Of a stretch of 41,431 nt of DNA, positions 33,933 to 41,379 are shown piece after piece (position 1 is the first letter of the stretch; every line of letters starts with the position of its first letter). The DNA is from JAJFUG01 sp964473155. GTDB lineage: Bacteria > Gemmatimonadota > Glassbacteria > GWA2-58-10. The notes below the pieces were generated by a model. The model searched no databases, was not told the DNA's origin, and was given only the letters and a program-made list of their open reading frames with translations. The DNA is taken from contig CAYYNT010000036.1 of the NCBI GenBank assembly GCA_964473155.1, positions 1 through 41,431 on the forward strand. Reading direction: 5' to 3'. A program made the translations under genes and the position numbers.

Positions 33933-34211
33933 ATGGTCCGGCCGATAGATCACGCCACGGTGATGCAGCAGTTCCAGTTCGTGGAGAAGGAAAACCAGCA
34001 GTTGCAGTCGCACCCGGAGTTGAGCCGTCTGCAGTCCGAGCAGCAGGAGCTGCGCCGGGCCGCCGAGGAACGCCGCCGGACCAAAGAATCATCGCGCAGT
34101 GAAAAGACTAAAATACACCTGGACGAAAAGCATCAAGAAAGCGGACGCAGAAAAAACAAAGGCCGCGGCTCAGGGGATGGACGCGGCGGGAACCTCGACA
34201 TCCGGGCCTGA
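33933..34211 (+). CDS. small coiled-coil hypothetical protein
   Basis: A 92-residue, very hydrophilic protein: MVRPIDHATVMQQFQF, then a Gln/Glu/Arg-rich helix (VEKENQQLQ to about residue 50) and a basic, Gly/Lys-rich disordered tail. GAGGAGG overlaps the stop of the upstream gene and lies 6 bases before the ATG, which decides the start. The opening RPID and coiled coil faintly resemble small uncharacterised proteins I recall near motility genes in other bacteria; this is a weak recollection, not evidence. Probably co-expressed with the membrane protein upstream. Confidence 0.6.
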   Translation: MVRPIDHATVMQQFQFVEKENQQLQSHPELSRLQSEQQELRRAAEERRRTKESSRSEKTKIHLDEKHQESGRRKNKGRGSGDGRGGNLDIRA

Positions 34212-34234
34212 TCGCGGCCTCATCCGCCGCGGCC

Positions 34235-35809
34235 TTACTCCGCAGAACTCTTCTCTTTTTCCCGCTCCACCGGGGCGGGCTTCCAACCGCGCCTGAACTG
34301 GGAAACCTCCACGCAGATATCCCGGATTACCATGCGGGCCGCTGTTTTGGAAATCAGCCAGTTGTTGCCGATCACGGAAAACACCAGCGGCTCGCCATCC
34401 AGAGTGCAGGCATAGCCCGAGAGGGCCATCACCGAGGCGATATATCCGGTTTTGGCGTGTATCTTGCCATCCGCCGCCGTGCGGTGCATCATCCGCACCC
34501 CGTTGTCCACTCCGCTGACCGGCAGGCTCTCGAAATACTGTTTTGCCGCCGGATGGCTGTGCATGTATGTCAGCAGACGGATGAACATGTCCGGCGTGAC
34601 AAGGTTCAGGCGGCTCAGCCCGGACCCGTCCTCAAGACGGATCCTGTTCAGGTTCACTCCAAGCTTGCGCAGCAGTTTCTCCTCGACCTCGATCCCCTGC
34701 CTGAATCCGCCGCCCCGGCCGCGGTATGCTCCAAGCGCGAAAAGGAGCTGCTCGGCGTAAAAATTGTGGCTGCGCTTGTTGATTACCCGCACGATCTCGG
34801 CCAATGGAACAGATTCATGCTGCGCCACAATCGCCGGCGCGCGGGACATGACCGCCTCGCTTTCCTCCGGCGACTGGACCAGCTTCACCGGCCCGTCAAC
34901 CCTGATCCCCTTGCGCGCCAGCGCGTCCAGAAAGGCCGACGCGGCAAACAATCCGGGTGAATCGACCGCCACCCGCTCCATGTATCCGATGCTGCCGCGA
35001 TAGATTCCGCCGCTCAGAGTCAGCGCCCCGCCCGGCGTGTCACGCGCTATCACAAGATGATCGCCGGAGCGGTCACTCACCGTGGTGGCCCGGTTGATGA
35101 CATTGACCGTGGAGGATGAGGGCGTGATCCTGATGACAGGAGGCTCACCTGTATTCGAGGCCGGAAGGGCGGTCAGGTCGACCACGTTGTCGTTATAAGA
35201 GAGGGCGCTGGCCGGGGCGGCGTACCACCAGTTGAGGTCTTCCCACGACCACCCGTTAGCCAGAAAGGGCGGCTGATAAAGAGAATTGTCGGCCACAAGC
35301 GAGCCTCTGACGTGACGGATCCCGGCGGCCCGGACTTTCGTGGCAAGCTGGTCCCACACCTCCGTGGTGCTGCGGAAAAAACGGGCCGATATGGCCGGGT
35401 CGCCGCTGCCACGCAGGATAAGATCGCCGCTCAGGGTGCTGTCACCGGGCGAAACTCCACCATCGGACATCACAGTTGTCCGGAAACGGAAATCCGGCCC
35501 CAGTTGATCCAGAGCCACAGCCGTCACCAGAAGCTTCAGATTCGAGGCGGGCATGAACCCGTGCTCGTCATTCCGCCGCACAAGATAATCATCATTGTCC
35601 AGGGAGCGGAAAACTATGCCCCAGTTTTCGGGAAGCTGCTTGTAGCGCGCCAGTATCCTGTCAATACGCTGGTTCAGTTCAAGACTGTCAGCCGCCGCCG
35701 CACTCAGAACGTCCGGGAACGAAAACCACGCCAGCACGAAAAGAAGCCCGGCAAACAATACTCCGCTTGCCGTCGCCGTTGAATTTCCAGCCACCGATAC
35801 CCGATTCAA
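34235..35809 (-). CDS. D-alanyl-D-alanine carboxypeptidase/endopeptidase, PBP4 (S13) family
   Basis: A 524-residue periplasmic peptidoglycan hydrolase. An N-terminal signal/membrane segment covers about 15-41. Catalytic motifs appear in order: SxxK as PASNLKL (nucleophilic Ser near residue 88), SxN as KRSHNFYAEQ, and KTG as HAKTGYI. The insertion domains between SxxK and SxN are typical of PBP4/DacB. It trims or cleaves stem peptides and is a penicillin target. The start is TTG at 35809 with GAGG upstream. A consensus promoter lies 65 bases before it. Confidence 0.93.
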   Translation of the reverse strand: MNRVSVAGNSTATASGVLFAGLLFVLAWFSFPDVLSAAAADSLELNQRIDRILARYKQLPENWGIVFRSLDNDDYLVRRNDEHGFMPASNLKLLVTAVALDQLGPDFRFRTTVMSDGGVSPGDSTLSGDLILRGSGDPAISARFFRSTTEVWDQLATKVRAAGIRHVRGSLVADNSLYQPPFLANGWSWEDLNWWYAAPASALSYNDNVVDLTALPASNTGEPPVIRITPSSSTVNVINRATTVSDRSGDHLVIARDTPGGALTLSGGIYRGSIGYMERVAVDSPGLFAASAFLDALARKGIRVDGPVKLVQSPEESEAVMSRAPAIVAQHESVPLAEIVRVINKRSHNFYAEQLLFALGAYRGRGGGFRQGIEVEEKLLRKLGVNLNRIRLEDGSGLSRLNLVTPDMFIRLLTYMHSHPAAKQYFESLPVSGVDNGVRMMHRTAADGKIHAKTGYIASVMALSGYACTLDGEPLVFSVIGNNWLISKTAARMVIRDICVEVSQFRRGWKPAPVEREKEKSSAE

Positions 35810-35873
35810 AATGATCCTCTCCCGATTTCACTTGTTTGGCCCGCTCAAAATCGCCCTCTTTTTTAAAACTTAA

Positions 35874-35903
35874 AATCTATTTACCCAACCCCTCGGCTGT
35901 CAA
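35874..35903 (-). promoter_or_regulatory. promoter for the PBP4-type gene
   Basis: On the minus strand a perfect TTGACA (35903-35898), an 18-base spacer and TAGATT (35879-35874), 65 bases before the TTG start. Confidence 0.5.
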
Positions 35904-35983
35904 CACGATAAATAAACGTCACGGGCTTTCGGCAAAAGCTTTTTCTGCCATGGATTATCTCTGAATTCAAATCGAAAAACGCC

Positions 35984-36013
35984 TTGACAGGCCTTGTCAT
36001 TTGTCCATATTGT
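35984..36013 (+). promoter_or_regulatory. promoter for the KamA-family gene, overlapped by repeats
   Basis: A perfect TTGACA (35984-35989), an 18-base spacer and TATTGT (36008-36013). The spacer and flanks carry TTGTCA (35994), TTGTCC (36001), TTGTCA (36010) and GACAA (36020), forming TGACA-N5-TGTCA and TTGTC-N5-GACAA inverted repeats, which look like an operator. Confidence 0.55.
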
Positions 36014-36130
36014 CAATCAGACAAGATCAAACGGCAGCGCCATCCAGATTATCCATTTTGTGTCGTGCTCCGGCCGCGTTTCAGACTGCGAAACATTGAA
36101 GAAATCAGATAGCGTCGCATTATTCCCTCA

Positions 36131-36162
36131 ACCGGATGACATCCGGTCGAAGAGGTGTTTTT
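36131..36162 (+). other. palindrome and T-run in the aminomutase leader
   Basis: ACCGGATG-A-CATCCGGT (36131-36147) is a perfect palindrome around one base; ten bases later comes TTTTT (36158-36162). It could be an operator or a weak attenuator hairpin. The distance of the T-run argues against a classic terminator. Confidence 0.4.
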
Positions 36163-36193
36163 ATCCAGTCCCGCTTAAAAGGAGTAGACGGTC

Positions 36194-38131
36194 ATGAGCA
36201 TCAATCCGTATCAGGAAATTTCGGGGATCCACGCCCCACCGCTCGCCGGAGGTCTGGGCGGCGACCGGCAGGTTCAGGCCGCCGGCCCGGGCTCTGAGGC
36301 AAGCCAGCCCTATTCTCTCGACCGCATTCTTTCTCTTTCCCGTCATGAGCTGGTCAGCCTGCTCTGGGAAACCGACCGCAGGATACATCAGATATTGCTT
36401 TCCAGCGCCTCGACCGGCGAAGCCCGCAACCGTCTGTTCGATTACCTCAACGACCTCGAACGGCATTATTTCAACATCTATTCAGACAAGAAGTTCAAGG
36501 ACATGCACGATGTCCGGAAAAAACACGCCAGATGGTGCATCCGGGTGCTGAAAAACATTATTCGGACCGAGAACGAAAAACTGACCGGGGCCAGCGCTCT
36601 GGGCAGCCTGATCCGGCTGGCCTCGCGGAACATGTCGCGCGGCGAGCCTGTCGGCCGGGGTTTCATCTGCGAAGTCCTGTTTCTTTTCCTGGGAATAAAC
36701 GGGCGGTTCGAATTCTATCGGAAAGAAAAATCCCGCTGCCTCGAACTCACTCCCGATGAACGTCCCGGGCTGACACGCTCGCGTTTGCTTGATCTTTACG
36801 GTGAGAGCGTGCGGACCGCCATGGCGCGGTACTCCAGCGGCCTGGACAAGCAGATCAATGATGCCAGCGAGGCCGCCGCGCGCCGGATAATGGCCGCCCT
36901 CGGCGCCGGAGAGAAAGAATGGGATGACTACCGCTGGCAACTGAAGAACGTGGTAAGCCGCCTGCCGGACCTGGAGCGGCTGGTCGAGCTGAGCGGCGCT
37001 GAGCGTCAGTCTCTTCTGCTGGCTGAGAAACACGGCATCCCCTTCCAGATAACGCCCTACTACCTGAGCCTGTTTCAGCCTCTCTCCGCCTGCCGTGAAG
37101 ACGCGGCGCTGAGAGCGCAGGTGCTGCCGGGAATGAATTATGTCAACGGCATGATCCGGGCCGCGGAGAGCGGGGAAAACCTTGATTTCATGGGCGAGGC
37201 CGCCACCAGTCCGGTAGACGGGATAACGCGGCGCTACGTGCATGTGCTTATCCTGAAAGCCTTCAACAGTTGCCCCCAGATTTGCGTCTACTGCCAGCGG
37301 AACTGGGAGATCACCGGTCTGGACCAGGGTTGCAGTACACGGGCGAAACTGGAAGCGGCCATTGAATGGGTGTCCGAGAATAAAAACATCCAGGAAGTCC
37401 TGGTCACCGGAGGCGACCCCCTGACCCTGGGCGATGATTATCTGAGCTGGATACTGGAACGCCTGTCCGCCATCGAGCACCTGGAGCGCATCCGGATCAG
37501 CACCCGCACTCCGGTGACTCTGCCGATGCGCATTACTTCCGGGCTGGTGGACCTTCTGGCTGGGTACAATGACCCCGGACGGCGAGAGGTCTGCGTGGTG
37601 ACTCATTTCGAAAGCCCGCTGGAAATGACGCCCCGCGCCCTCGACGCGGTCAGCCGCCTTCGTTATGCCGGGATGAGCGTCTACAACCAGGAAGTCTTCA
37701 CTTTCTACAACAGCCGTCGATTCCAGACCTCGCACCTGCGCCGCGTCCTCAAGCGCTGCGGCGTAGATCCTTACTACTGTTTCAACACCAAGGGCAAGGA
37801 CGAGACCGTGGATTTCCGCGTGCCCATCGCACGCCTTCTGCAGGAGTGGACCGAGGAGGCCCGCCTGCTTCCGGGTCTGGCCCGCACCGACGCGCCGGTG
37901 TTCAACGTCCCGACCCTGGGCAAGAGTTACCTTCAGTCCTGGCAGGATCATGAGATTATCATGCTGCTGCCGGACGGACGGAGGGTGTACCGTTTCTACC
38001 CCTGGGAGTCGATGCTGGCGCTGACCCGGCCGTATCTGTACATGGATGTCTCGATCCACTCTTACCTGATGCGCCTGAAAGAGGAGGGCGAAAACGTGAA
38101 TGACTACCATTCCATATGGTACTATTTCTGA
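36194..38131 (+). CDS. KamA-family radical SAM aminomutase, probable glutamate 2,3-aminomutase
   Basis: A 645-residue protein: about 265 residues of helical N-terminal extension, then the KamA core opening GIPFQITPYYLSLFQP. The Fe-S motif is C360-x3-C364-x2-C367, with Arg 369 at the site of the LAM carboxylate-binding Arg 134. The PLP lysine is probably Lys 577 (PTLGK, replacing PGGGGK). The two Asp that bind the lysine side chain in lysine 2,3-aminomutase (293, 330) are here Lys 533 and Asn 571, as recalled for glutamate 2,3-aminomutase. The product would be beta-glutamate, an osmolyte. AAGGAG precedes the ATG. The role of the extension is unknown. Confidence 0.8.
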   Translation: MSINPYQEISGIHAPPLAGGLGGDRQVQAAGPGSEASQPYSLDRILSLSRHELVSLLWETDRRIHQILLSSASTGEARNRLFDYLNDLERHYFNIYSDKKFKDMHDVRKKHARWCIRVLKNIIRTENEKLTGASALGSLIRLASRNMSRGEPVGRGFICEVLFLFLGINGRFEFYRKEKSRCLELTPDERPGLTRSRLLDLYGESVRTAMARYSSGLDKQINDASEAAARRIMAALGAGEKEWDDYRWQLKNVVSRLPDLERLVELSGAERQSLLLAEKHGIPFQITPYYLSLFQPLSACREDAALRAQVLPGMNYVNGMIRAAESGENLDFMGEAATSPVDGITRRYVHVLILKAFNSCPQICVYCQRNWEITGLDQGCSTRAKLEAAIEWVSENKNIQEVLVTGGDPLTLGDDYLSWILERLSAIEHLERIRISTRTPVTLPMRITSGLVDLLAGYNDPGRREVCVVTHFESPLEMTPRALDAVSRLRYAGMSVYNQEVFTFYNSRRFQTSHLRRVLKRCGVDPYYCFNTKGKDETVDFRVPIARLLQEWTEEARLLPGLARTDAPVFNVPTLGKSYLQSWQDHEIIMLLPDGRRVYRFYPWESMLALTRPYLYMDVSIHSYLMRLKEEGENVNDYHSIWYYF

Positions 38132-38231
38132 TATTTTGACCCGCAGGGGTTGCCCGCGCCGGTCATCCTTGACTTGCGGGCCGGTTCGGCGCAGATTGAC
38201 AGGACTGAACGAATATTACCAAGGAGCGGAA

Positions 38232-38777
38232 TTGCCGGAACCTGTGGTGCTGAACCTGGGGTGCGGCGGACGAAAGGCGGCGGGCCAGATCGGGGTGGAC
38301 CGCTACCCCGGCTCGGCGGCGGACATCCTGGCCGACCTGGAGCAGCCGCTGCCGTTTGCCGATAACTCGGCTGACCGTGTTATGCTGGAGCACGTGTTCG
38401 AGCATCTGGAAAACCCGGTGGGACTGATGGTGGAAATTCACCGCATCCTGGCCCCGGGCGGGGTGCTGGAGGCCGAGGTCCCGTATTTTGCGCATCCGGA
38501 TGCATTCCGCGATCCGACTCATCGGCGCTATTGCACCTGGGGTGCTTTCGACTATTTCGTCGAGGGCGCCAAGCCCGCAGAATACACTCCGGTCTGTTTC
38601 CGTTATCTCAACCGCGAGCTTCTGTTCGCCCCCGGCCTGTGCGGATGGCTGGGCCGGCTGCTCTTCCGTCTTTCACCACGCCGCTACGAGAAATACAGCG
38701 CCCGTGCATTCCCGGCCCGCGCTCTCAGGGTCCTGCTGACACCGGCGAAACGATGCAACGAAATGACCAATCGATAG
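38232..38777 (+). CDS. class I SAM-dependent methyltransferase
   Basis: A 181-residue protein with the SAM-binding motif NLGCGG, an acidic VDRYPGSAADILADLEQPLPF strand and a post-motif EHVFEHLENP; it ends with a hydrophobic helical part. The TTG at 38232 is chosen because AAGGAG lies 5 bases upstream; an in-frame ATG at 38100 would overlap the aminomutase gene and has no ribosome site. It is 100 bases after that gene and may be read through from its promoter. The substrate is unknown. Small methyltransferases of this type often accompany glycan biosynthesis. Confidence 0.78.
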   Translation: MPEPVVLNLGCGGRKAAGQIGVDRYPGSAADILADLEQPLPFADNSADRVMLEHVFEHLENPVGLMVEIHRILAPGGVLEAEVPYFAHPDAFRDPTHRRYCTWGAFDYFVEGAKPAEYTPVCFRYLNRELLFAPGLCGWLGRLLFRLSPRRYEKYSARAFPARALRVLLTPAKRCNEMTNR

Positions 38778-38793
38778 TATCCGCGAGCCAGGC

Positions 38794-39621
38794 TCACTTG
38801 CGCCAGTATACTCCGGTCCCGTCTATATCCTGTATCGGGCTGTCTATTCCATTCCGCATCCTGTATTCATCCGTGGCCGCCCGGCAACCGGAGAGGTTGT
38901 AATCATCGATAATGCAATACCCGCCGCGGTTCAGCCGGGGATACAAGGCGCTCAGCGCATCCATCGTCGACTCGTACATGTCCCCGTCCAGCCGTATGAG
39001 CGCCAGTTCATTTATCGGAGCGGAGGGAAGAGTGTCCTTGAACCAGCCTTTCAGGAAAATGACATTGTCATCCAGCAGGCCGTATTTCCTGAAATTGTTC
39101 TCGACCTGCTCCTGGGACACGGCCAGGAAATCGAACTTATGCAGTTTGTCTCCCCGGTCCATGGGATAAAGTCTGTCGTCCGGGGCGGGCAGTCCCCTGA
39201 AAGAGTCGGCGACGAACAGCCTTCGGCTATCCTCACCGGATGATTCCAGCACAGCCTTCATGAAAATCGAGGCTCCCCCGCGCCAGACTCCCGTTTCGAT
39301 CAGGTCTCCTTTTACTCCATCGCGGATAATGTCTTCCAGACACTGCTGAAGATTATCCAGCCGTTTCAAACCGATCATCGTATCCGCCTGCATCGGCCAG
39401 ATCATCCCTTTTCCGCGCTGTTCGGCTGAATACTTCACCCGTTTCACAAGCTGAAGGTCCATTACTGCCAGCAGACGGGTCACAATCCGGATGAAAACTC
39501 TTTTCAGAGCGTGATGTCTTGAGATGTGCATATCAACTGGCACGCCCGGCTCCTCCCAGAGAGAGAAGGAGAGCGTTTTTTTTATAAGATCCAGATACAG
39601 GTTCCGCATGTCTGACGTCAT
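38794..39621 (-). CDS. TylF/MycF-family (macrocin O-methyltransferase-like) methyltransferase
   Basis: A 275-residue protein with the TylF core: GDLIETGVWRGGASIFM, LFVADSFRGLPAP, LALIRLDGDMYESTMDAL and GGYCIIDDYN, containing the metal/substrate Asp pair. Such enzymes methylate sugar hydroxyls in antibiotics and in surface polysaccharides. The start ATG at 39621 has GGAG 8 bases upstream. It faces the class I methyltransferase gene convergently, with only 16 bases between. Both are plausibly linked to surface glycan modification. I cannot name the acceptor. Confidence 0.85.
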   Translation of the reverse strand: MTSDMRNLYLDLIKKTLSFSLWEEPGVPVDMHISRHHALKRVFIRIVTRLLAVMDLQLVKRVKYSAEQRGKGMIWPMQADTMIGLKRLDNLQQCLEDIIRDGVKGDLIETGVWRGGASIFMKAVLESSGEDSRRLFVADSFRGLPAPDDRLYPMDRGDKLHKFDFLAVSQEQVENNFRKYGLLDDNVIFLKGWFKDTLPSAPINELALIRLDGDMYESTMDALSALYPRLNRGGYCIIDDYNLSGCRAATDEYRMRNGIDSPIQDIDGTGVYWRK

Positions 39622-39807
39622 TTTCTTGCTCCGATTTTCAATGTTCAGCTTCTTACTCCATTATGCCTTCTGTTTCCGGCGAATTCAGCCAAGACTGCCT
39701 CCAGGGCAGGGCAAATATTTATCTTTCAGGATGATTATGTCAATCTTCGTTCAATCAGGAGACAGAAGACAGGTTAGAACATGGCTCTTTGATTCTTAAG
39801 ATTTTCC

Positions 39808-39836
39808 TTGATAAGCAAAATCAGTCCAAATAATAT
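39808..39836 (+). promoter_or_regulatory. promoter for the cold-shock gene
   Basis: TTGATA (39808-39813), a 17-base spacer and TAATAT (39831-39836), giving a leader of about 65 bases before the start codon. Confidence 0.55.
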
Positions 39837-39907
39837 TTGCTGAGTAAATGTCTGCGTTCATCCGTCTGATGACGGCCCGGGATCAAAGCTATTCAGGAGC
39901 ATCAGTT

Positions 39908-40114
39908 ATGCCGATCGGAAAAGTCAAGTGGTTCAACGATGCAAAGGGATTCGGTTTTATCTCGCAGGATGACGGGCAGGATGTTTTCGTGCATTTCAGC
40001 GCCATTCAGCGGGAAGGATTCAAATCTCTGTCCGAAAACCAGAAAGTGCAGTTCGACGTTGTCGAGGGCCCGAAAGGTCTTCAGGCGGCGAATGTCAAGC
40101 TGTTGGAGGATTGA
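39908..40114 (+). CDS. cold-shock domain protein
   Basis: A 68-residue OB-fold RNA/DNA chaperone: MPIGKVKWFNDAKGFGFI (RNP1) and DVFVHFS (RNP2), ending KGLQAANVKLLED. Full length for the family. The ATG at 39908 is chosen because AGGAG lies 9 bases upstream and the protein starts exactly at the family N terminus; the in-frame start at 39848 adds an unrelated leader. It is monocistronic with its own promoter and terminator. Confidence 0.96.
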   Translation: MPIGKVKWFNDAKGFGFISQDDGQDVFVHFSAIQREGFKSLSENQKVQFDVVEGPKGLQAANVKLLED

Positions 40115-40164
40115 CAGACGCAGAAAAGCGGTCCCTGAAATACACAGTCCCATGACTGCGTGTG

Positions 40165-40189
40165 GGCGGCCCATCCGGACCGCCTTTTT
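40165..40189 (+). terminator. terminator after the cold-shock gene
   Basis: A GGCGG/CCGCC stem (40165-40169 with 40180-40184) extended by two inner pairs with a bulge, followed by TTTTT. It lies 50 bases after the stop codon. Confidence 0.65.
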
Positions 40190-40422
40190 CTTGCCGGTTC
40201 GTCCGGGTTGCCCCATTTGGAGCATTACTGTAGCGGGAACGCTCCTTCCCGGTTCGATCCGCGCTTTAATTTATTACTTGCCAGCGGCTTGAATTATTAC
40301 CGGCGGCTGGCATGATGTTTGTATTTTAGTAGAAGATTGATATCGATTTCACCTGATTTAAGGTTAAGCCAGCCTCACAGTCATTATATGGTTATCTGCC
40401 ACCGGGAAGGAGATGTGAGTAG
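40190..40422. other. gene-free gap before the ABC transporter gene
   Basis: This is the rest of the 308-base gap between the cold-shock and ABC genes. It has no open frame of note. A sigma-54-like site lies at 40307-40323. Confidence 0.5.
40307..40323 (+). promoter_or_regulatory. candidate sigma-54 promoter upstream of the ABC transporter gene
   Basis: CTGGCATGATGTTTGTA matches the sigma-54 consensus YTGGCACGrNNNTTGCW in all but two fixed positions. The GG at -24 and the -12 element are separated by exactly 10 bases, but the -12 element reads GT instead of GC. It lies 100 bases before the start codon. An NtrC-type activator is encoded at 29164. Confidence 0.4.
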
Positions 40423-41364
40423 ATGATCGAACTGCAATCTGTCAACAAGTTCTACGGCGCTGTACAGGTGCTGAGGGACATCTCGTTCACGGTCAACCGG
40501 GGCGAGATTGTCGGGTTCCTGGGGCCGAACGGCGCAGGCAAGACCACGACCATGCGCATCCTGAACGGGTTCCTGCCGGCCACGAGCGGCCGGGCCGTGG
40601 TGGCCGGGCACGCCGTGGATAGCGAACCGCTGGCGGCGAAGCGCGCCCTGGGCTACCTGCCGGAAAACGTATCCCTGTACAATGACATGACCGTGCGGGA
40701 GTACCTGCGTTTCGTGGCTGAAGCCAAGAAAGTGCAGTCGCGCGATTTGCGCTCGAAGCTCGAAAAAGTGACTGCGCAGTGCGGCCTTGAAAAAGTGAGC
40801 AACCGCCTGATCGGCGCGCTCTCCAAGGGCTACCGTCAGCGGGTGGGCCTGGCCCAGGCCATCGTGAACGACCCGCAGGTGCTGATCATGGATGAGCCGA
40901 CCACCGGCCTCGACCCGGCGCAGATCATCGAGATACGCGAGCTGATCTCCTCCCTGGCCGGCGAGCATACGATCATCCTGAGCACGCATATCCTTCCCGA
41001 GGTCAGCGCGGTCTGCAAGCGGGTGATAATAATCAACGAGGGCCGCATAGTCGCCGAGGACTCGCTGGACAACCTGACCGGCGGCAGCGGCCGCGGCGGC
41101 AGCGTGACAGTGCGGGTGGAAAACCTCACTCCTGAGCTGAAAAGCAGCCTGGCCGCTCTCAAGGGAGTCTCGTCCGTGCGGCGGGGCGGGCCTGCGGCAG
41201 CCGATGGCGCTATCGAACTGCTGGTGTTGGCCGAGCGCGAGGCCGATATCCGGCGGGCCGTGGCCGAGACAGTGGTCGGCTCCGGGGCCGGGCTGCTTGA
41301 ACTGCGGCCCAACCGTCTGAGCCTCGAGGAAATTTTCATGCAAATTATAACCAGGAACGCATAG
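40423..41364 (+). CDS. ABC transporter ATP-binding protein (GldA/CcmA-like)
   Basis: A 313-residue ATPase: Walker A GPNGAGKTT (about 35-43), Q-loop region LGYLPENVSLY, signature LSKGYRQRV, Walker B VLIMDEPTTGLDP and switch His in STHIL. A C-terminal 90-residue extension (from about 220) is typical of ABC-2 exporters such as GldA. It powers the permease whose start lies 15 bases downstream. The ATG has AAGGAG about 10 bases upstream. Export substrate unknown; the GldA likeness would fit gliding/secretion-related or polysaccharide export. Confidence 0.92.
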   Translation: MIELQSVNKFYGAVQVLRDISFTVNRGEIVGFLGPNGAGKTTTMRILNGFLPATSGRAVVAGHAVDSEPLAAKRALGYLPENVSLYNDMTVREYLRFVAEAKKVQSRDLRSKLEKVTAQCGLEKVSNRLIGALSKGYRQRVGLAQAIVNDPQVLIMDEPTTGLDPAQIIEIRELISSLAGEHTIILSTHILPEVSAVCKRVIIINEGRIVAEDSLDNLTGGSGRGGSVTVRVENLTPELKSSLAALKGVSSVRRGGPAAADGAIELLVLAEREADIRRAVAETVVGSGAGLLELRPNRLSLEEIFMQIITRNA

Positions 41365-41379
41365 GAGGGTTCGAGCAAA

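Larger units (their letters stand above)
35810..36193. other. divergent regulatory region between the PBP4 and aminomutase genes
   Basis: The 384-base gap has no gene. It holds a promoter for each side (35874-35903 and 35984-36013), a cluster of TTGTC/GACAA repeats (35985-36025) and a near-perfect palindrome ACCGGATG-A-CATCCGGT (36131-36147) followed by a T-run (36158-36162). Confidence 0.6.

Noticed and set aside
36482..38110. Open frame opposite the aminomutase gene
   Set aside because: Antisense shadow; the plus strand encodes the radical SAM motifs.
38100..38231. Upstream ATG start for the methyltransferase
   Set aside because: It overlaps the preceding gene, lacks a ribosome site and adds an unconserved basic leader; TTG at 38232 has AAGGAG.
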